Origin: Pseudomaricurvus sp033283175
GTDB taxonomy: Bacteria; Pseudomonadota; Gammaproteobacteria; Pseudomonadales; Cellvibrionaceae
Length of the DNA stretch: 64,000 nucleotides
NCBI GenBank assembly: GCA_033283175.1
Contig: JAWMQM010000001.1
Span: 868,001-932,000 of the forward strand
Direction: 5' to 3'
The first letter of the stretch is position 1. Every line of letters starts with the position of its first letter. The notes beneath the pieces are model-generated. The model was not told the origin of the DNA and searched no databases. It saw only the letters and a list, made by a program, of their open reading frames with translations. The position numbers were made by a program, and so were the translations under genes. Positions 7,966 through 15,095 of this stretch are shown in pieces.

Positions 7966-8259
7966 CTAGCTACTAATTTCGCAGCCCGGCATGAAGCAAA
8001 GTAGCGTTAACGCAACCCTGCTATACCTATAAGACAGAACACCAAATATTAAGGCGGATAAGGCGCCCCAAGGTAAGTACTGCCATAGAATTTCTTCGAG
8101 TGATCCCAGCTCAGTGGAAAATGAAAGAGCGCGAATTATAAGGCCTACGAGAAATCCGATTATGGAATACACGAATACGCCGAGCGCAACACTGGCAGCA
8201 CTAATTGCTCTATCTGCATTGCTTTTTGATGTCTCTTCCATTGATCTTCTCAGTTCCAC
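7966..8259 (-). CDS. Cassette 5: small two-TM protein
   Basis: Up to 97 residues. The frame opens at a GTG (8259), but MEETSKSNADRAIS (ATG at 8241) is an equally good start. Two hydrophobic helices: VALGVFVYSIIGFLVGLIIRA and YLPWGALSALIFGVLSYRY. The C-terminus has two cysteines (CFMPGCEISS). No family recognised. Bounded by attC on both sides. Confidence 0.6.
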   Translation of the reverse strand: MELRRSMEETSKSNADRAISAASVALGVFVYSIIGFLVGLIIRALSFSTELGSLEEILWQYLPWGALSALIFGVLSYRYSRVALTLLCFMPGCEISS

Positions 8260-8265
8260 GATTAC

Positions 8266-8367
8266 TCATAACGCCCAGCACACGGGCGGCTGAAATGAAG
8301 CGAAGCGTAATGTAAGCCGTCCGGCCCGGCGCTTTTAGCCGGGCAACCGTGCTGCTGTTTGTTAGGT
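8266..8367 (-). repeat. attC site of cassette 4
   Basis: About 100 bp, the longest attC here. The plus strand starts TCATAACGCCCAGCACACGG and ends CCGTGCTGCTGTTTGTTAGGT. CAGCACACGG pairs with CCGTGCTGCTG. Inner hairpins GCGAAGCG and CCCGGCGCTTTTAGCCGGG extend the structure. Confidence 0.85.
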
Positions 8368-8811
8368 TCAATTGCTGAATTCATGCTGGTAGTTCTCTAT
8401 AAACCGAAAAGCTGCTTCAGGAATTTGTGAAAAGTTGATTTCTAGTGTCCCTGAAAGATTAGGCGCTACTGCGCTATCGCTTGTCCATGCGTCAATACAT
8501 TCAAGCTTCTCACCTTCCGATAATATTGTTTTAAAAACATTTACAACTTTAAGAGTCGCCTCAATATCGTCTTGATCTTCTGGAAACCAGTCCTCAGGCT
8601 CTGCAAAGCCCAAGTCCTCGAAGTTTGAGGTCATGAGATGCCTAAACCCACAACTACACCCCTGCGATGAACCCAAATACCACTTATTCTTATATTTGAG
8701 AAGTTGTTCTTCGGGAACGCCAGGCATTGCTCGATCAAACACCACATCGTCCGTGTTGAATTTTGTTAAATCAAGATCTGACGTAGTACTAACGATGGTC
8801 ATGTAGCACAT
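8368..8811 (-). CDS. Cassette 4: conserved small cassette protein with CSCGFRH motif
   Basis: 147 residues, soluble, acidic. It opens MCYMTIVSTTSDLDLTKFNT and contains YLGSSQGCSCGFRHL (about 45-59), then an acidic stretch with PEDWFPEDQDD and a C-terminal FRFIENYQHEF. The pattern looks like a conserved protein of unknown function that I associate with integron cassettes, but I cannot name a Pfam family. The CxCxxxH cluster might bind metal. The ATG follows the attC core TTAGG by 8 bases, so the core may double as a weak ribosome-binding site. Confidence 0.7.
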   Translation of the reverse strand: MCYMTIVSTTSDLDLTKFNTDDVVFDRAMPGVPEEQLLKYKNKWYLGSSQGCSCGFRHLMTSNFEDLGFAEPEDWFPEDQDDIEATLKVVNVFKTILSEGEKLECIDAWTSDSAVAPNLSGTLEINFSQIPEAAFRFIENYQHEFSN

Positions 8812-8817
8812 GGTAGA

Positions 8818-8908
8818 AACCTAACGCATTGCTTTGGGGCGGCGAAGCGCAGCGTAGCCGTCCCAGCCGTGCGTCTTTTGCACGGCGACCAACAGCAACT
8901 GGTTATGC
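8818..8908 (-). repeat. attC site of cassette 3
   Basis: The plus strand starts ACCTAACGCATTGCTTTGGG and ends ACCAACAGCAACTGGTTATGC. The inner hairpins are GGCGAAGCGCAGCGTAGCC and CCGTGCGTCTTTTGCACGG. Outer boxes CCTAACGCATTGC and GCAACTGGTTATGC are of the Vibrio-repeat/Pseudomonas cassette type. Confidence 0.8.
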
Positions 8909-9138
8909 GCATTGTGGACTGCCGCCACCTTACTAATAACTACTGCCGATGCTGATTGTGTTGCCAGCACCGGCACCCTGTAATTTATGGCTACCAAACC
9001 GCAGGCCGAACACCCTGGCCGGCACGTTTCGGTAAAACAAAATTTACCCTCCATGGCACACCTATGGGCGGCACATTTGGGAAGACGCAACCAAACCTCC
9101 GACGGATACTTCGCCTGGCAGGTTGCTGACTTATACAC
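8821..9138 (-). CDS. Cassette 3: doubtful ORF reading into attC
   Basis: This cassette (about 8909-9212) has no convincing gene. The best minus-strand frame is 105 codons (MYKSATCQAKYPSEVW...), with internal ATG starts such as MEGKFCFTETCRPGCSACG. Its last ~27 codons are translated attC. The N-terminal part contains six cysteines, which could be real or chance. A plus-strand frame of similar length overlaps it and looks no better. I list it as the cassette's most likely product at low confidence. The cassette may be non-coding. Confidence 0.25.
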   Translation of the reverse strand: MYKSATCQAKYPSEVWLRLPKCAAHRCAMEGKFCFTETCRPGCSACGLVAINYRVPVLATQSASAVVISKVAAVHNAHNQLLLVAVQKTHGWDGYAALRRPKAMR

Positions 9139-9212
9139 CGGTGCTGACGACGAGCAACATGCACCGGCAGGAACTATTTTAAGGCTGAAGCCTATTCAAT
9201 ACCGCGAACGAA

Positions 9213-9285
9213 CGCATAACGCCCGCAACACCGGGCAATTTGGAGCGCAGCGGAAAATTGATCCGCGTGATTGCGCTTGTTAAAC
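9213..9285 (-). repeat. attC site of cassette 2
   Basis: The plus strand starts GCATAACGCCCGCAACACCG and ends GTGATTGCGCTTGTTAAAC. CCGCAACAC pairs with GTGATTGCG, and the inner hairpin is CAATTTGGAGCGCAGCGGAAAATTG. Cores TAACGCC and GTTAAAC. Confidence 0.85.
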
Positions 9286-9300
9286 GGCTTATCCACGGAG

Positions 9301-10128
9301 CTAAAAGAACTCTTTGATAGTGTATCCACTGACCTTAAGTTCCTTGGCTATTTCTGTTTTCCAAGCACCTGAAAGATCTAGGGCAACATACACCACACCA
9401 CTAATGTCGTTTGGCGTTTCAATTTCTCCCTTGACCAATGCACAAACATTTTCACGACCAAGCTTTGCCATTAAGTAGCCATGTTCAAATACTACATTTT
9501 GTCTAGCTCTTTGCTTGGGGTGAACCTTTGTTTCATGAATGCCACGACCATGGTCACAAGCGGTATATAAGACAATGGCGTAGCCTGCCTCTTCGCTATA
9601 GTGCTCAATTTTTTCTATGATCGTCTTTCCACCGCTAGCTTGTTCGTGAAGAATAATCGGTGTTAAGCCGATTTTCTCAATAAATCGAGCAACTTCTTGC
9701 TTAGCTTCATTATCACGGCCATGTACGATGAAAACCTTATTTTTTTTGACTGCTGGCGTAAAAACGCTGTTTACAGGAGAAACTATAGGTTGTTGAAAGA
9801 ACTGAGGTTGTGGCGGAGAAGGTTTTGGTGCCAAGTTTTGCCCAAACTCAAGATAATTGCATACTTCTGAAAACTGTTCAGATATGTATGTTCTTCTTTC
9901 TGCATAGGTGCCGTACTGATTCTTTATAAAGCCCCAAAACGATCCCAGGCTACGATGAAGTTTTAGCCACTCTGGAAGCATGGGAGCTAATGTTGGATTC
10001 TTTAGCAGCTCGTGTCGAAGCTGCATAAATTCACCCTCATCAGCAGCCCCACCTGTAGCATGATCTGTTAGCAAATTACTCAAGTAATTAACCTTATCTA
10101 GATCGTTTTCAAGAAATTCAATACTCAT
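9301..10128 (-). CDS. Cassette 2: TIR-like effector (Pycsar/CBASS-type TIR domain), candidate defence gene
   Basis: 275 residues. The C-terminal domain starts KVFIVHGRDNEAKQEVARFI (131-150) and continues with LTPIILHEQASGGKTIIEKIE, YAIVLYTACDHG and RQNVVFEHGYLMAKLGREN (209-227). This is the predicted nucleotide-binding TIR-like family (CAP12/Pycsar-effector TIR). Glu215 sits where the NADase catalytic Glu is expected. An N-terminal helical domain (1-95, with LPEWLKLHRSLGSFWGFI and TYAERRTYI) and a proline/glutamine-rich linker (100-127) precede it. Family members deplete NAD+ on activation and cause abortive infection. The N-terminal domain is probably the sensor, but I cannot assign it. No cyclase gene lies nearby. 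Confidence 0.85.
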   Translation of the reverse strand: MSIEFLENDLDKVNYLSNLLTDHATGGAADEGEFMQLRHELLKNPTLAPMLPEWLKLHRSLGSFWGFIKNQYGTYAERRTYISEQFSEVCNYLEFGQNLAPKPSPPQPQFFQQPIVSPVNSVFTPAVKKNKVFIVHGRDNEAKQEVARFIEKIGLTPIILHEQASGGKTIIEKIEHYSEEAGYAIVLYTACDHGRGIHETKVHPKQRARQNVVFEHGYLMAKLGRENVCALVKGEIETPNDISGVVYVALDLSGAWKTEIAKELKVSGYTIKEFF

Positions 10129-10175
10129 AGCCTGAATTTATTTTTCCCACTTAAAATACGGAACTTAGCCAATGA

Positions 10176-10236
10176 CGTTTAACGCCGCGTTAACCGAGCG
10201 AGCCGAAGGCGAGTCCGGTTGAACGCCTTGTTAAAT
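10176..10236 (-). repeat. attC site of cassette 1
   Basis: About 60 bp. The plus strand starts CGTTTAACGCCGCGTTAACC and ends GGTTGAACGCCTTGTTAAAT. CGCGTTAACCG pairs with CGGTTGAACGCC, and GAGCGAGCCGAAGGCGAGTC forms the inner hairpin. Cores TTTAACGC and GTTAAAT. The first attC after the attI-like end. Confidence 0.85.
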
Positions 10237-10830
10237 TTATTTTCGCCAGGTGTTGATGAACTGTCTTGCATACTCATCTTCAAGCACCGCATCTGCTACA
10301 AACTTATAATTCTGGTTTTCAGGAAACAGGTCGGAAAATGCAACTAAAGAAGTAACTGCGAGCCTAAACTCATTTATAAAACGCTCATCCATGGTTGATC
10401 TAAATTTGGGATCTTTGAAGATTGATAACGGGCGATTAACTCTCGTAGCCATGATGTATAAAACAACACCGACTGTTCCAAGTATTACGGCCAAGATGAC
10501 ATTATTAAGGCCAAAAAAATAATAAATAGCAGTACCAATAGAGAGAAGCCCAAGTGACGTGCAGTTACCCTGCCTCGCTGTAGCGGACATAACATATTGC
10601 AATGCTACCCAGTACTTTTTGATGTAAGCGGATAACTCCTCTGCATGAGCCCAATTTGGCTCCAATAACTCATGCAGCTTGATCAAACTAATATCTGAAA
10701 CGCCCCCGAAAGTCCCAGGAGCCATCATCACCAGATAGATAGAGGGGACGACTAACGGCACATACACCGCTAATTTATGGTCAACCGTAACAGCAACTAT
10801 AATAGCTATTACCTGAATGATAAAAAACAC
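10237..10830 (-). CDS. Cassette 1: membrane protein of unknown function
   Basis: 197 residues. An N-terminal pair of hydrophobic segments (FIIQVIAIIVAVTVDHKLAV and VYVPLVVPSIYLVMMAPG) and a second pair near residues 90-130 (LGLLSIGTAIYYFFGL and VILAVILGTVGVVLYIMA) suggest about four TM helices with a cytoplasmic C-terminal tail. No family recognised. It is the first cassette downstream of the attI-like site, so it would be the best expressed if a Pc-type promoter survives. Start ATG at 10830, with TCTCC on the plus strand (GGAGA in the mRNA) 7-11 bases upstream. Confidence 0.7.
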   Translation of the reverse strand: MFFIIQVIAIIVAVTVDHKLAVYVPLVVPSIYLVMMAPGTFGGVSDISLIKLHELLEPNWAHAEELSAYIKKYWVALQYVMSATARQGNCTSLGLLSIGTAIYYFFGLNNVILAVILGTVGVVLYIMATRVNRPLSIFKDPKFRSTMDERFINEFRLAVTSLVAFSDLFPENQNYKFVADAVLEDEYARQFINTWRK

Positions 10831-10846
10831 CTGACTCTCCTTTGAA

Positions 10847-10865
10847 ATTTAACAGTCTGTTAATG
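10847..10865. other. attI-like simple site at array start
   Basis: ATTTAAC-AGTCT-GTTAATG: two inverted core-type boxes separated by 5 bp. In cassette orientation the box next to cassette 1 reads GTTAAAT, a perfect match to the GTTRRRY consensus. It lacks the long palindromic arms of an attC, so it fits the L/R simple site of an attI or a truncated remnant. No integrase gene is visible upstream. Confidence 0.45.
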
Positions 10866-11009
10866 AGGGCAAAGCCCTCATAATAATTATTAAAAGGGAG
10901 CCCCTTTAACAGAAACCCCGATTTTTCTGAAATAATAACTGATTGATTTTATTGAAAATAAAATCAATCAAAACAACCCCCCACCAAATAAAAAGGCAAT
11001 GCCCTTTTA
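10865..11009 (-). terminator. Cluster of four hairpins between acyl-CoA synthetase and cassette array
   Basis: This intergenic stretch is AT-rich and holds four short stems: GAGGGC-AAA-GCCCTC (10865-10879), AAAGGG/CCCCTTT (10890-10909), a perfect 13-bp stem with a 3-base loop (10941-10969, arm GATTGATTTTATT), and AAAAGGC-AAT-GCCCTTTT (10991-11008). Read on the minus strand the last one ends in a T-run and is a good intrinsic terminator for the acyl-CoA synthetase gene. The others may be further terminators insulating the array. Confidence 0.55.
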
Positions 11010-11052
11010 TTCACCTGATTTGCCCCGACAAAATTTGACACAAAATTCATCT

Positions 11053-12627
11053 TCAATCCACTCGCGGTGAATAGATCGCCTTCAGTGCCTTCTTATCCGG
11101 CTTACCAACAGGTGTTTGCGGAATGGCTTCAATAAATTCCACCGATTTGGGTGCCTGATACGCCCCCTTGCGATCCGCCACCATCGCTACCAATTCTTCT
11201 GGCGCGACTGACTGCCCTGCCCGCAATACCACCAGGGCCTTTACCGCCTCACCCCACTTCTCGTGCGGTACGCCGATAACCGCCACCTGTGATACCGCCG
11301 GATGTTCGGCGAGGATATCTTCAATGGCGCGCGGGTAAATGTTGAAACCACCACTGACAATCATGTCCTTGGTGCGGTCGATAATGCGCAGGAAGCCGCC
11401 CGGGTCGCGCACGGCTACATCGCCACTGTGGAGCCAGCCGCCGGAGAAGGTTTCGGCGGTGAGTTCGGGGTTGTTGCGATAGCCATTCATCACCAGCGGG
11501 CCACGCACGCAGATCTCGCCCGGTTCGCCATCGGCGACTGGCTGGTTGTTTGAGTCAAGGAGTTCGACATGCAACCAGGGACTGGGACGGCCGCAGCTGG
11601 CCAGTCGCTGCAGGTCGTTAGTGTCGTGTTCGCTTTTGCGCAGTACACAGACCGACATGGGCGCTTCCGCCTGACCGTAGAACTGCATAAAGACCGGGCC
11701 GATGCGTTCGATGGCTTCTTTCAGGCGCGGCGGCGAAATTGCTGATGCGCCGTAGAATACGGTTTCCAGGCTGGAGAGATCGAACTCGTCAAAACGGGGG
11801 TGATCCAGCAGCGCGTAGATCATAGTGGGCACCAGCATGATGCAGTTGATGCGCTGATCCTGGATGGTCTGCATGACGGTGACGGGGTCGAAGCCCGGCA
11901 GTACCAGCATGGTGCCGCCTTTCATCAGCACCGGAATAAACATCGCCGCCCCTGCATGACTGAGGGGTGTGCAGGAGAGGAAACGCGGCGGGTTGGGCCA
12001 CTCCCACTCCGACAGCATCAGCTGAATCGTCACCAGCCCGGTGCGCTGCACACTGGCCAGCGCCTTGGGTTTACCGGTGGTACCGCCGGAGTAGCCGAGA
12101 CGCACCACATCGTCGGGTTCGACAACCGGTGCCACCAGTTTCTGCGGCGCGTAGCTGGCCGCCAGTGTGGTGAGGTTGGTAGCCAGGGGATGATCACCGA
12201 AAGAGAGCAGTTTGAGTTGGGGCAGCTGCGCTGCCAGCTTGGCGACATGATCGCCGTAGCGTTCGGCATCAAAGATCAGGACGTCCAGCTCGCCATCGGT
12301 CAGGGTAAAAAGGTGATCGTCAAAGCTGCCCATGGGGTGCATGGGCGAGTAGACCGACGCCAGTATCTGTACCGCGTTGGCAACGTGCAGCACTTCGGGA
12401 CGATTGGGCGATAACAACCCGATACGACTGCCCTTGCCCAGCCCCATACCCAGCAACGCCTGGGCAAACTGGCTGGCGGCATCGCGCACATCGCCGACGG
12501 TTAACAGGCTGGCACCGGCAGTAGCGGCACTGCCCTGCAGTTGTATCAGGGGGCGGGTCTCGTCCTGGTTGAGGGCGTTGACCAGAATTTCTGGTACGTA
12601 CAGGGGGCGATGCAGGTCGCTCATCAT
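11053..12627 (-). CDS. Acyl-CoA synthetase (AMP-binding, FadD-like)
   Basis: 524 residues, the usual length for class I adenylate-forming enzymes. The AMP/ATP loop is LGYSGGTTGKPKAL (about 172-185). The A5-type motif is FMQFYGQAEAPM, the A7 motif GWLHSGDVAVRD, the hinge RTKDMIVSGGFNIYP, and the C-terminal catalytic Lys lies in TPVGKPDKKAL. It activates a fatty, aromatic or other carboxylic acid to its CoA thioester in the cytosol via an acyl-adenylate. Substrate is not predictable here. Monocistronic, followed by the hairpin cluster that separates it from the integron array. Confidence 0.93.
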   Translation of the reverse strand: MMSDLHRPLYVPEILVNALNQDETRPLIQLQGSAATAGASLLTVGDVRDAASQFAQALLGMGLGKGSRIGLLSPNRPEVLHVANAVQILASVYSPMHPMGSFDDHLFTLTDGELDVLIFDAERYGDHVAKLAAQLPQLKLLSFGDHPLATNLTTLAASYAPQKLVAPVVEPDDVVRLGYSGGTTGKPKALASVQRTGLVTIQLMLSEWEWPNPPRFLSCTPLSHAGAAMFIPVLMKGGTMLVLPGFDPVTVMQTIQDQRINCIMLVPTMIYALLDHPRFDEFDLSSLETVFYGASAISPPRLKEAIERIGPVFMQFYGQAEAPMSVCVLRKSEHDTNDLQRLASCGRPSPWLHVELLDSNNQPVADGEPGEICVRGPLVMNGYRNNPELTAETFSGGWLHSGDVAVRDPGGFLRIIDRTKDMIVSGGFNIYPRAIEDILAEHPAVSQVAVIGVPHEKWGEAVKALVVLRAGQSVAPEELVAMVADRKGAYQAPKSVEFIEAIPQTPVGKPDKKALKAIYSPRVD

Positions 12628-12799
12628 TCGGATTCCTTTCAGCTATTTGTTGTTATTCGGGTCCAGCTTATGGATTCCCGCCCACCCCAGAGTGCCCTCT
12701 CTTGCAGCAGTGCTGCAATTCACCTTGTGCGCGGGAATGACAACGGACTTAGCACTGCTGTAATTCGCCTTGCGTGCAGCATGACACCGGCGCAAAAAC

Positions 12800-13279
12800 T
12801 CAGTTGTTTTCAGCCGCCTCCTGCTGCAGCTTGGAGCGCACGTTCATCAGTACCGCACCGTAGCGGTTATCGCCACGCCGGTCACGGCCACAGCCCCAGA
12901 AATAGTCGTACTGGCTGTTCTCCACCAAGCGCTGATCACCGCTCTGCAGTAGCCGCTCGGCGATCAGCGGATAGGTACGGCATTTGATGTAGAGGCCTCG
13001 GGTCATGATCACTTCACGCACCTGTTTCCAGTCGCTGCGTTTGCGCTTCAGCCAACTCTCGCCCAGCTTGTGAGCCTGCTCCGGTGTTGCCGCGTTGCGG
13101 ATCTTCTCGCGGTAGGCGGGGTTGTTGCTGAATTTGCTGGCCTGAAAATAGTGCTCTACTGTCGGCCAATGCTCCCCTTCCAGCTCGATGCCATGATCCG
13201 AATAGGTACTCAGCAGTTCATCCTTGTCGGTGCGTGAGAGATAGAGGCTATTGGTGTCTTCTTCTGCAAAAATGCTCAT
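12800..13279 (-). CDS. NADAR-family protein (YbiA-like N-glycosidase)
   Basis: 159 residues. Contains EGEHWPTVEHYFQASKF (about 35-51), the family signature with the catalytic-site Glu, and FWGCGRDRRGDNRYGAVLMNVR near the C-terminus. Family members such as YbiA hydrolyse the N-glycosidic bond of early riboflavin-pathway intermediates. Other NADAR proteins act on ADP-ribose and are linked to NAD-consuming conflict systems. No riboflavin gene is adjacent, so the exact role is open. It is transcribed in the same direction as, and about 60 bp downstream of, the oxidoreductase at 13343. Confidence 0.9.
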   Translation of the reverse strand: MSIFAEEDTNSLYLSRTDKDELLSTYSDHGIELEGEHWPTVEHYFQASKFSNNPAYREKIRNAATPEQAHKLGESWLKRKRSDWKQVREVIMTRGLYIKCRTYPLIAERLLQSGDQRLVENSQYDYFWGCGRDRRGDNRYGAVLMNVRSKLQQEAAENN

Positions 13280-13342
13280 TGGTGTCCAGGCGTTACTTAA
13301 GAGAATGTTGGTTATCTACAGCGGTCGGCGATTAGCCAGCCG

Positions 13343-14350
13343 TCAGAATTCAATCACAATTTTGCCAAACTGGCGCCCGCTGGCCAGGTGCTGCAGCGCC
13401 TGCGGCAACTCTTCAAAACCGTAGCGGCTGTCGATGACTGTCTGGATGCGGTGGTAGGCGATGGCGCGGTTCATGGCTTCGAAGTCGTCACGGCTACCGA
13501 CCCTGACCGGGGTGATGTCCACACTGGCCGAGAAGATGGAAGAGAGTTTATCCGGCCAGCCACCCAACAGGCCTACCAGCGCCATACGACCACCCATGGC
13601 GGTGGCACCCAGGGTACGATCGATAGTGGCGGCACCACCCAGGTCAATCGAGAGGTCCACGCCCTGCCCGCCGGTCAGTTCCCGTACCCGGTTCTGCCAT
13701 TCGGGCTCGTCGCGATAGTTGATGCACTCGTCTGCACCCAGCGATTTCAATCGTTCACAGCGTTCATCCGACGACGAAATCATAATCACCCTGGCCCCAA
13801 ACGCCTTGGCGAATTGCAGGCCCAGGGTCGAGACACCGCCGGCGCCCTGCAACAGTACGTTCATGCCGGGCTGCAGTGGGCGCGCGGCACAGAGGGCGTG
13901 CCAGGCCGTCACCCCGGCACAAGGCAGGCAGGCGCCCTCGGCAAAGCTGAGGTGTGATGGCAAGGTCACCACTTCGCTGTGGTGCACCACCATCTCCTCC
14001 TGCATGACTCCTTGAAGGGGGCAACAACGGGTCGTCAGGTGCGCCGCATCCGGACGCCAGTCGCCACCGATCCAGCCAGCGTTAAAGGTCAGCGCCACCC
14101 GTTCGCCCACCTGCACATGGGTCACATCAGGGGCCACCTCAGTAATCTCGCCGGCACCATCGGAAAGGGCAATCAAGCCGCCCTCCGGTGCCCGCAGTTT
14201 GCCGGACAGGGCCAGCAGGTCACGGTAGTTGAGGGAGGCCGCACGCATGGCCACACGCACTTGCCCGCTGGCCAGCGGGCCGGGGGCAGGCACCTGCTCC
14301 AGCTGCAGGGAATCAATACCGGTGAGGGCGTGGGTACGGAATACTTTCAT
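13343..14350 (-). CDS. NAD(P)H:quinone oxidoreductase-like MDR alcohol dehydrogenase
   Basis: 335 residues from MKVFRTHALTGIDSLQLEQV. The longer frame to 14386 adds a poorly conserved stretch, and the MKV start is typical. MDR fold: AASLNYRDLLALSGKL in the catalytic domain, PLQPGMNVLLQGAGGVSTLGLQFAKAFGA as the nucleotide-binding loop (only the core quoted by family pattern), and a short GRQFGKIVIEF end. The zinc-binding Cys/His set is absent (NYRDLL replaces CGTD), so it is the zinc-free quinone-oxidoreductase branch. Probably cytosolic reduction of quinones or enones. Confidence 0.9.
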   Translation of the reverse strand: MKVFRTHALTGIDSLQLEQVPAPGPLASGQVRVAMRAASLNYRDLLALSGKLRAPEGGLIALSDGAGEITEVAPDVTHVQVGERVALTFNAGWIGGDWRPDAAHLTTRCCPLQGVMQEEMVVHHSEVVTLPSHLSFAEGACLPCAGVTAWHALCAARPLQPGMNVLLQGAGGVSTLGLQFAKAFGARVIMISSSDERCERLKSLGADECINYRDEPEWQNRVRELTGGQGVDLSIDLGGAATIDRTLGATAMGGRMALVGLLGGWPDKLSSIFSASVDITPVRVGSRDDFEAMNRAIAYHRIQTVIDSRYGFEELPQALQHLASGRQFGKIVIEF

Positions 14351-14436
14351 TGTTCGGGGTTCCATTAGCGGCAAGGGGAAATTCACCAGGGTTCAGGATC
14401 ATACCATCCGCAAGGCAGCCATAAAGCAGTCGGGGG

Positions 14437-14898
14437 TCACGCCTTGCTGTGGGTGCGGATGGCCGCTTCCATGATCTGCTGCATCACCCGCGAGAAATCC
14501 GCCATGGTCTGCAGGCGCTGGCTCACCACCTCGCTATCAGCCGCGCCGCGGTGATTGCTGAGCAGGTCGGCAAAGCGACCCAGCATCAACGCCTGGTCCG
14601 CGACGGTGGCGGCGTTATCGTTGGAGGCCACATAGAGCACCCGCTTGCTGCCTTTGACCGGTACCCGCTTGATCAGCTTGGCCTGCTCCAGCTGGCGTGC
14701 GGTGACGCTGGCGGTGCTTTTGCTGATCTCCAGTGCCTCACAGATTGCATCGAGGCTGACAGGCTGCGGCTGCAGGATCAGCAGGGCATAGAGTCGCGCT
14801 ACGCCGGTCTGCATGCCCCAGGGCAACAGCAGGGTAGCCAGCTCTTCAATAAAGCGCTGCTGGGCCGGGTTAAGTTTTATCTTTGCTATATTCGACAT
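14437..14898 (-). CDS. GbsR/MarR-family transcriptional regulator
   Basis: 153 residues. A winged helix-turn-helix spans about 45-90 (LDAICEALEISKSTASVTARQLEQAKLIKRV), with the GbsR-type N-terminus (QRFIEELATLLLPWGMQTGVARLYALL). The C-terminal helix region would dimerise. Divergent from the SDR at 15096, so it probably controls that gene or itself. A palindrome covers its start codon, supporting autoregulation. The effector is unknown. Confidence 0.88.
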   Translation of the reverse strand: MSNIAKIKLNPAQQRFIEELATLLLPWGMQTGVARLYALLILQPQPVSLDAICEALEISKSTASVTARQLEQAKLIKRVPVKGSKRVLYVASNDNAATVADQALMLGRFADLLSNHRGAADSEVVSQRLQTMADFSRVMQQIMEAAIRTHSKA

Positions 14899-14909
14899 AT
14901 ACCGAATAT
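14888..14909. promoter_or_regulatory. Palindromic operator candidate over gbsR-like start
   Basis: ATATTCG-ACATATAC-CGAATAT: a perfect 7-bp inverted repeat with an 8-bp spacer, overlapping the ATG of the regulator and facing the divergent SDR. Size and symmetry suit a MarR/GbsR dimer site. The functional assignment is inferred from position. Confidence 0.5.
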
Positions 14910-15095
14910 GATAAAAATAACTACCCGGGTCAACTGAAATTCAGCCCCTGAAGATCGCTGGCGGCGCCAGTGGAGAAGCTATGCTGATTGCAGGTCACGA
15001 CCCCGACGACAACGCCCCCGCCGCTGCGGGACGACACACCAGACCATAACAATAACGGCCCGGGAGAGGTAATTCCCCGGACAGGAGCTGCATTC

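Noticed and set aside
8987..9283. A plus-strand 98-codon ORF in cassette 3
   Set aside because: It runs into the attC in the wrong orientation and has no recognisable features.
10831..11052. A hidden integrase gene between the array and the acyl-CoA synthetase
   Set aside because: Only ~220 AT-rich bases with stops in all frames and hairpins; no tyrosine recombinase motif.
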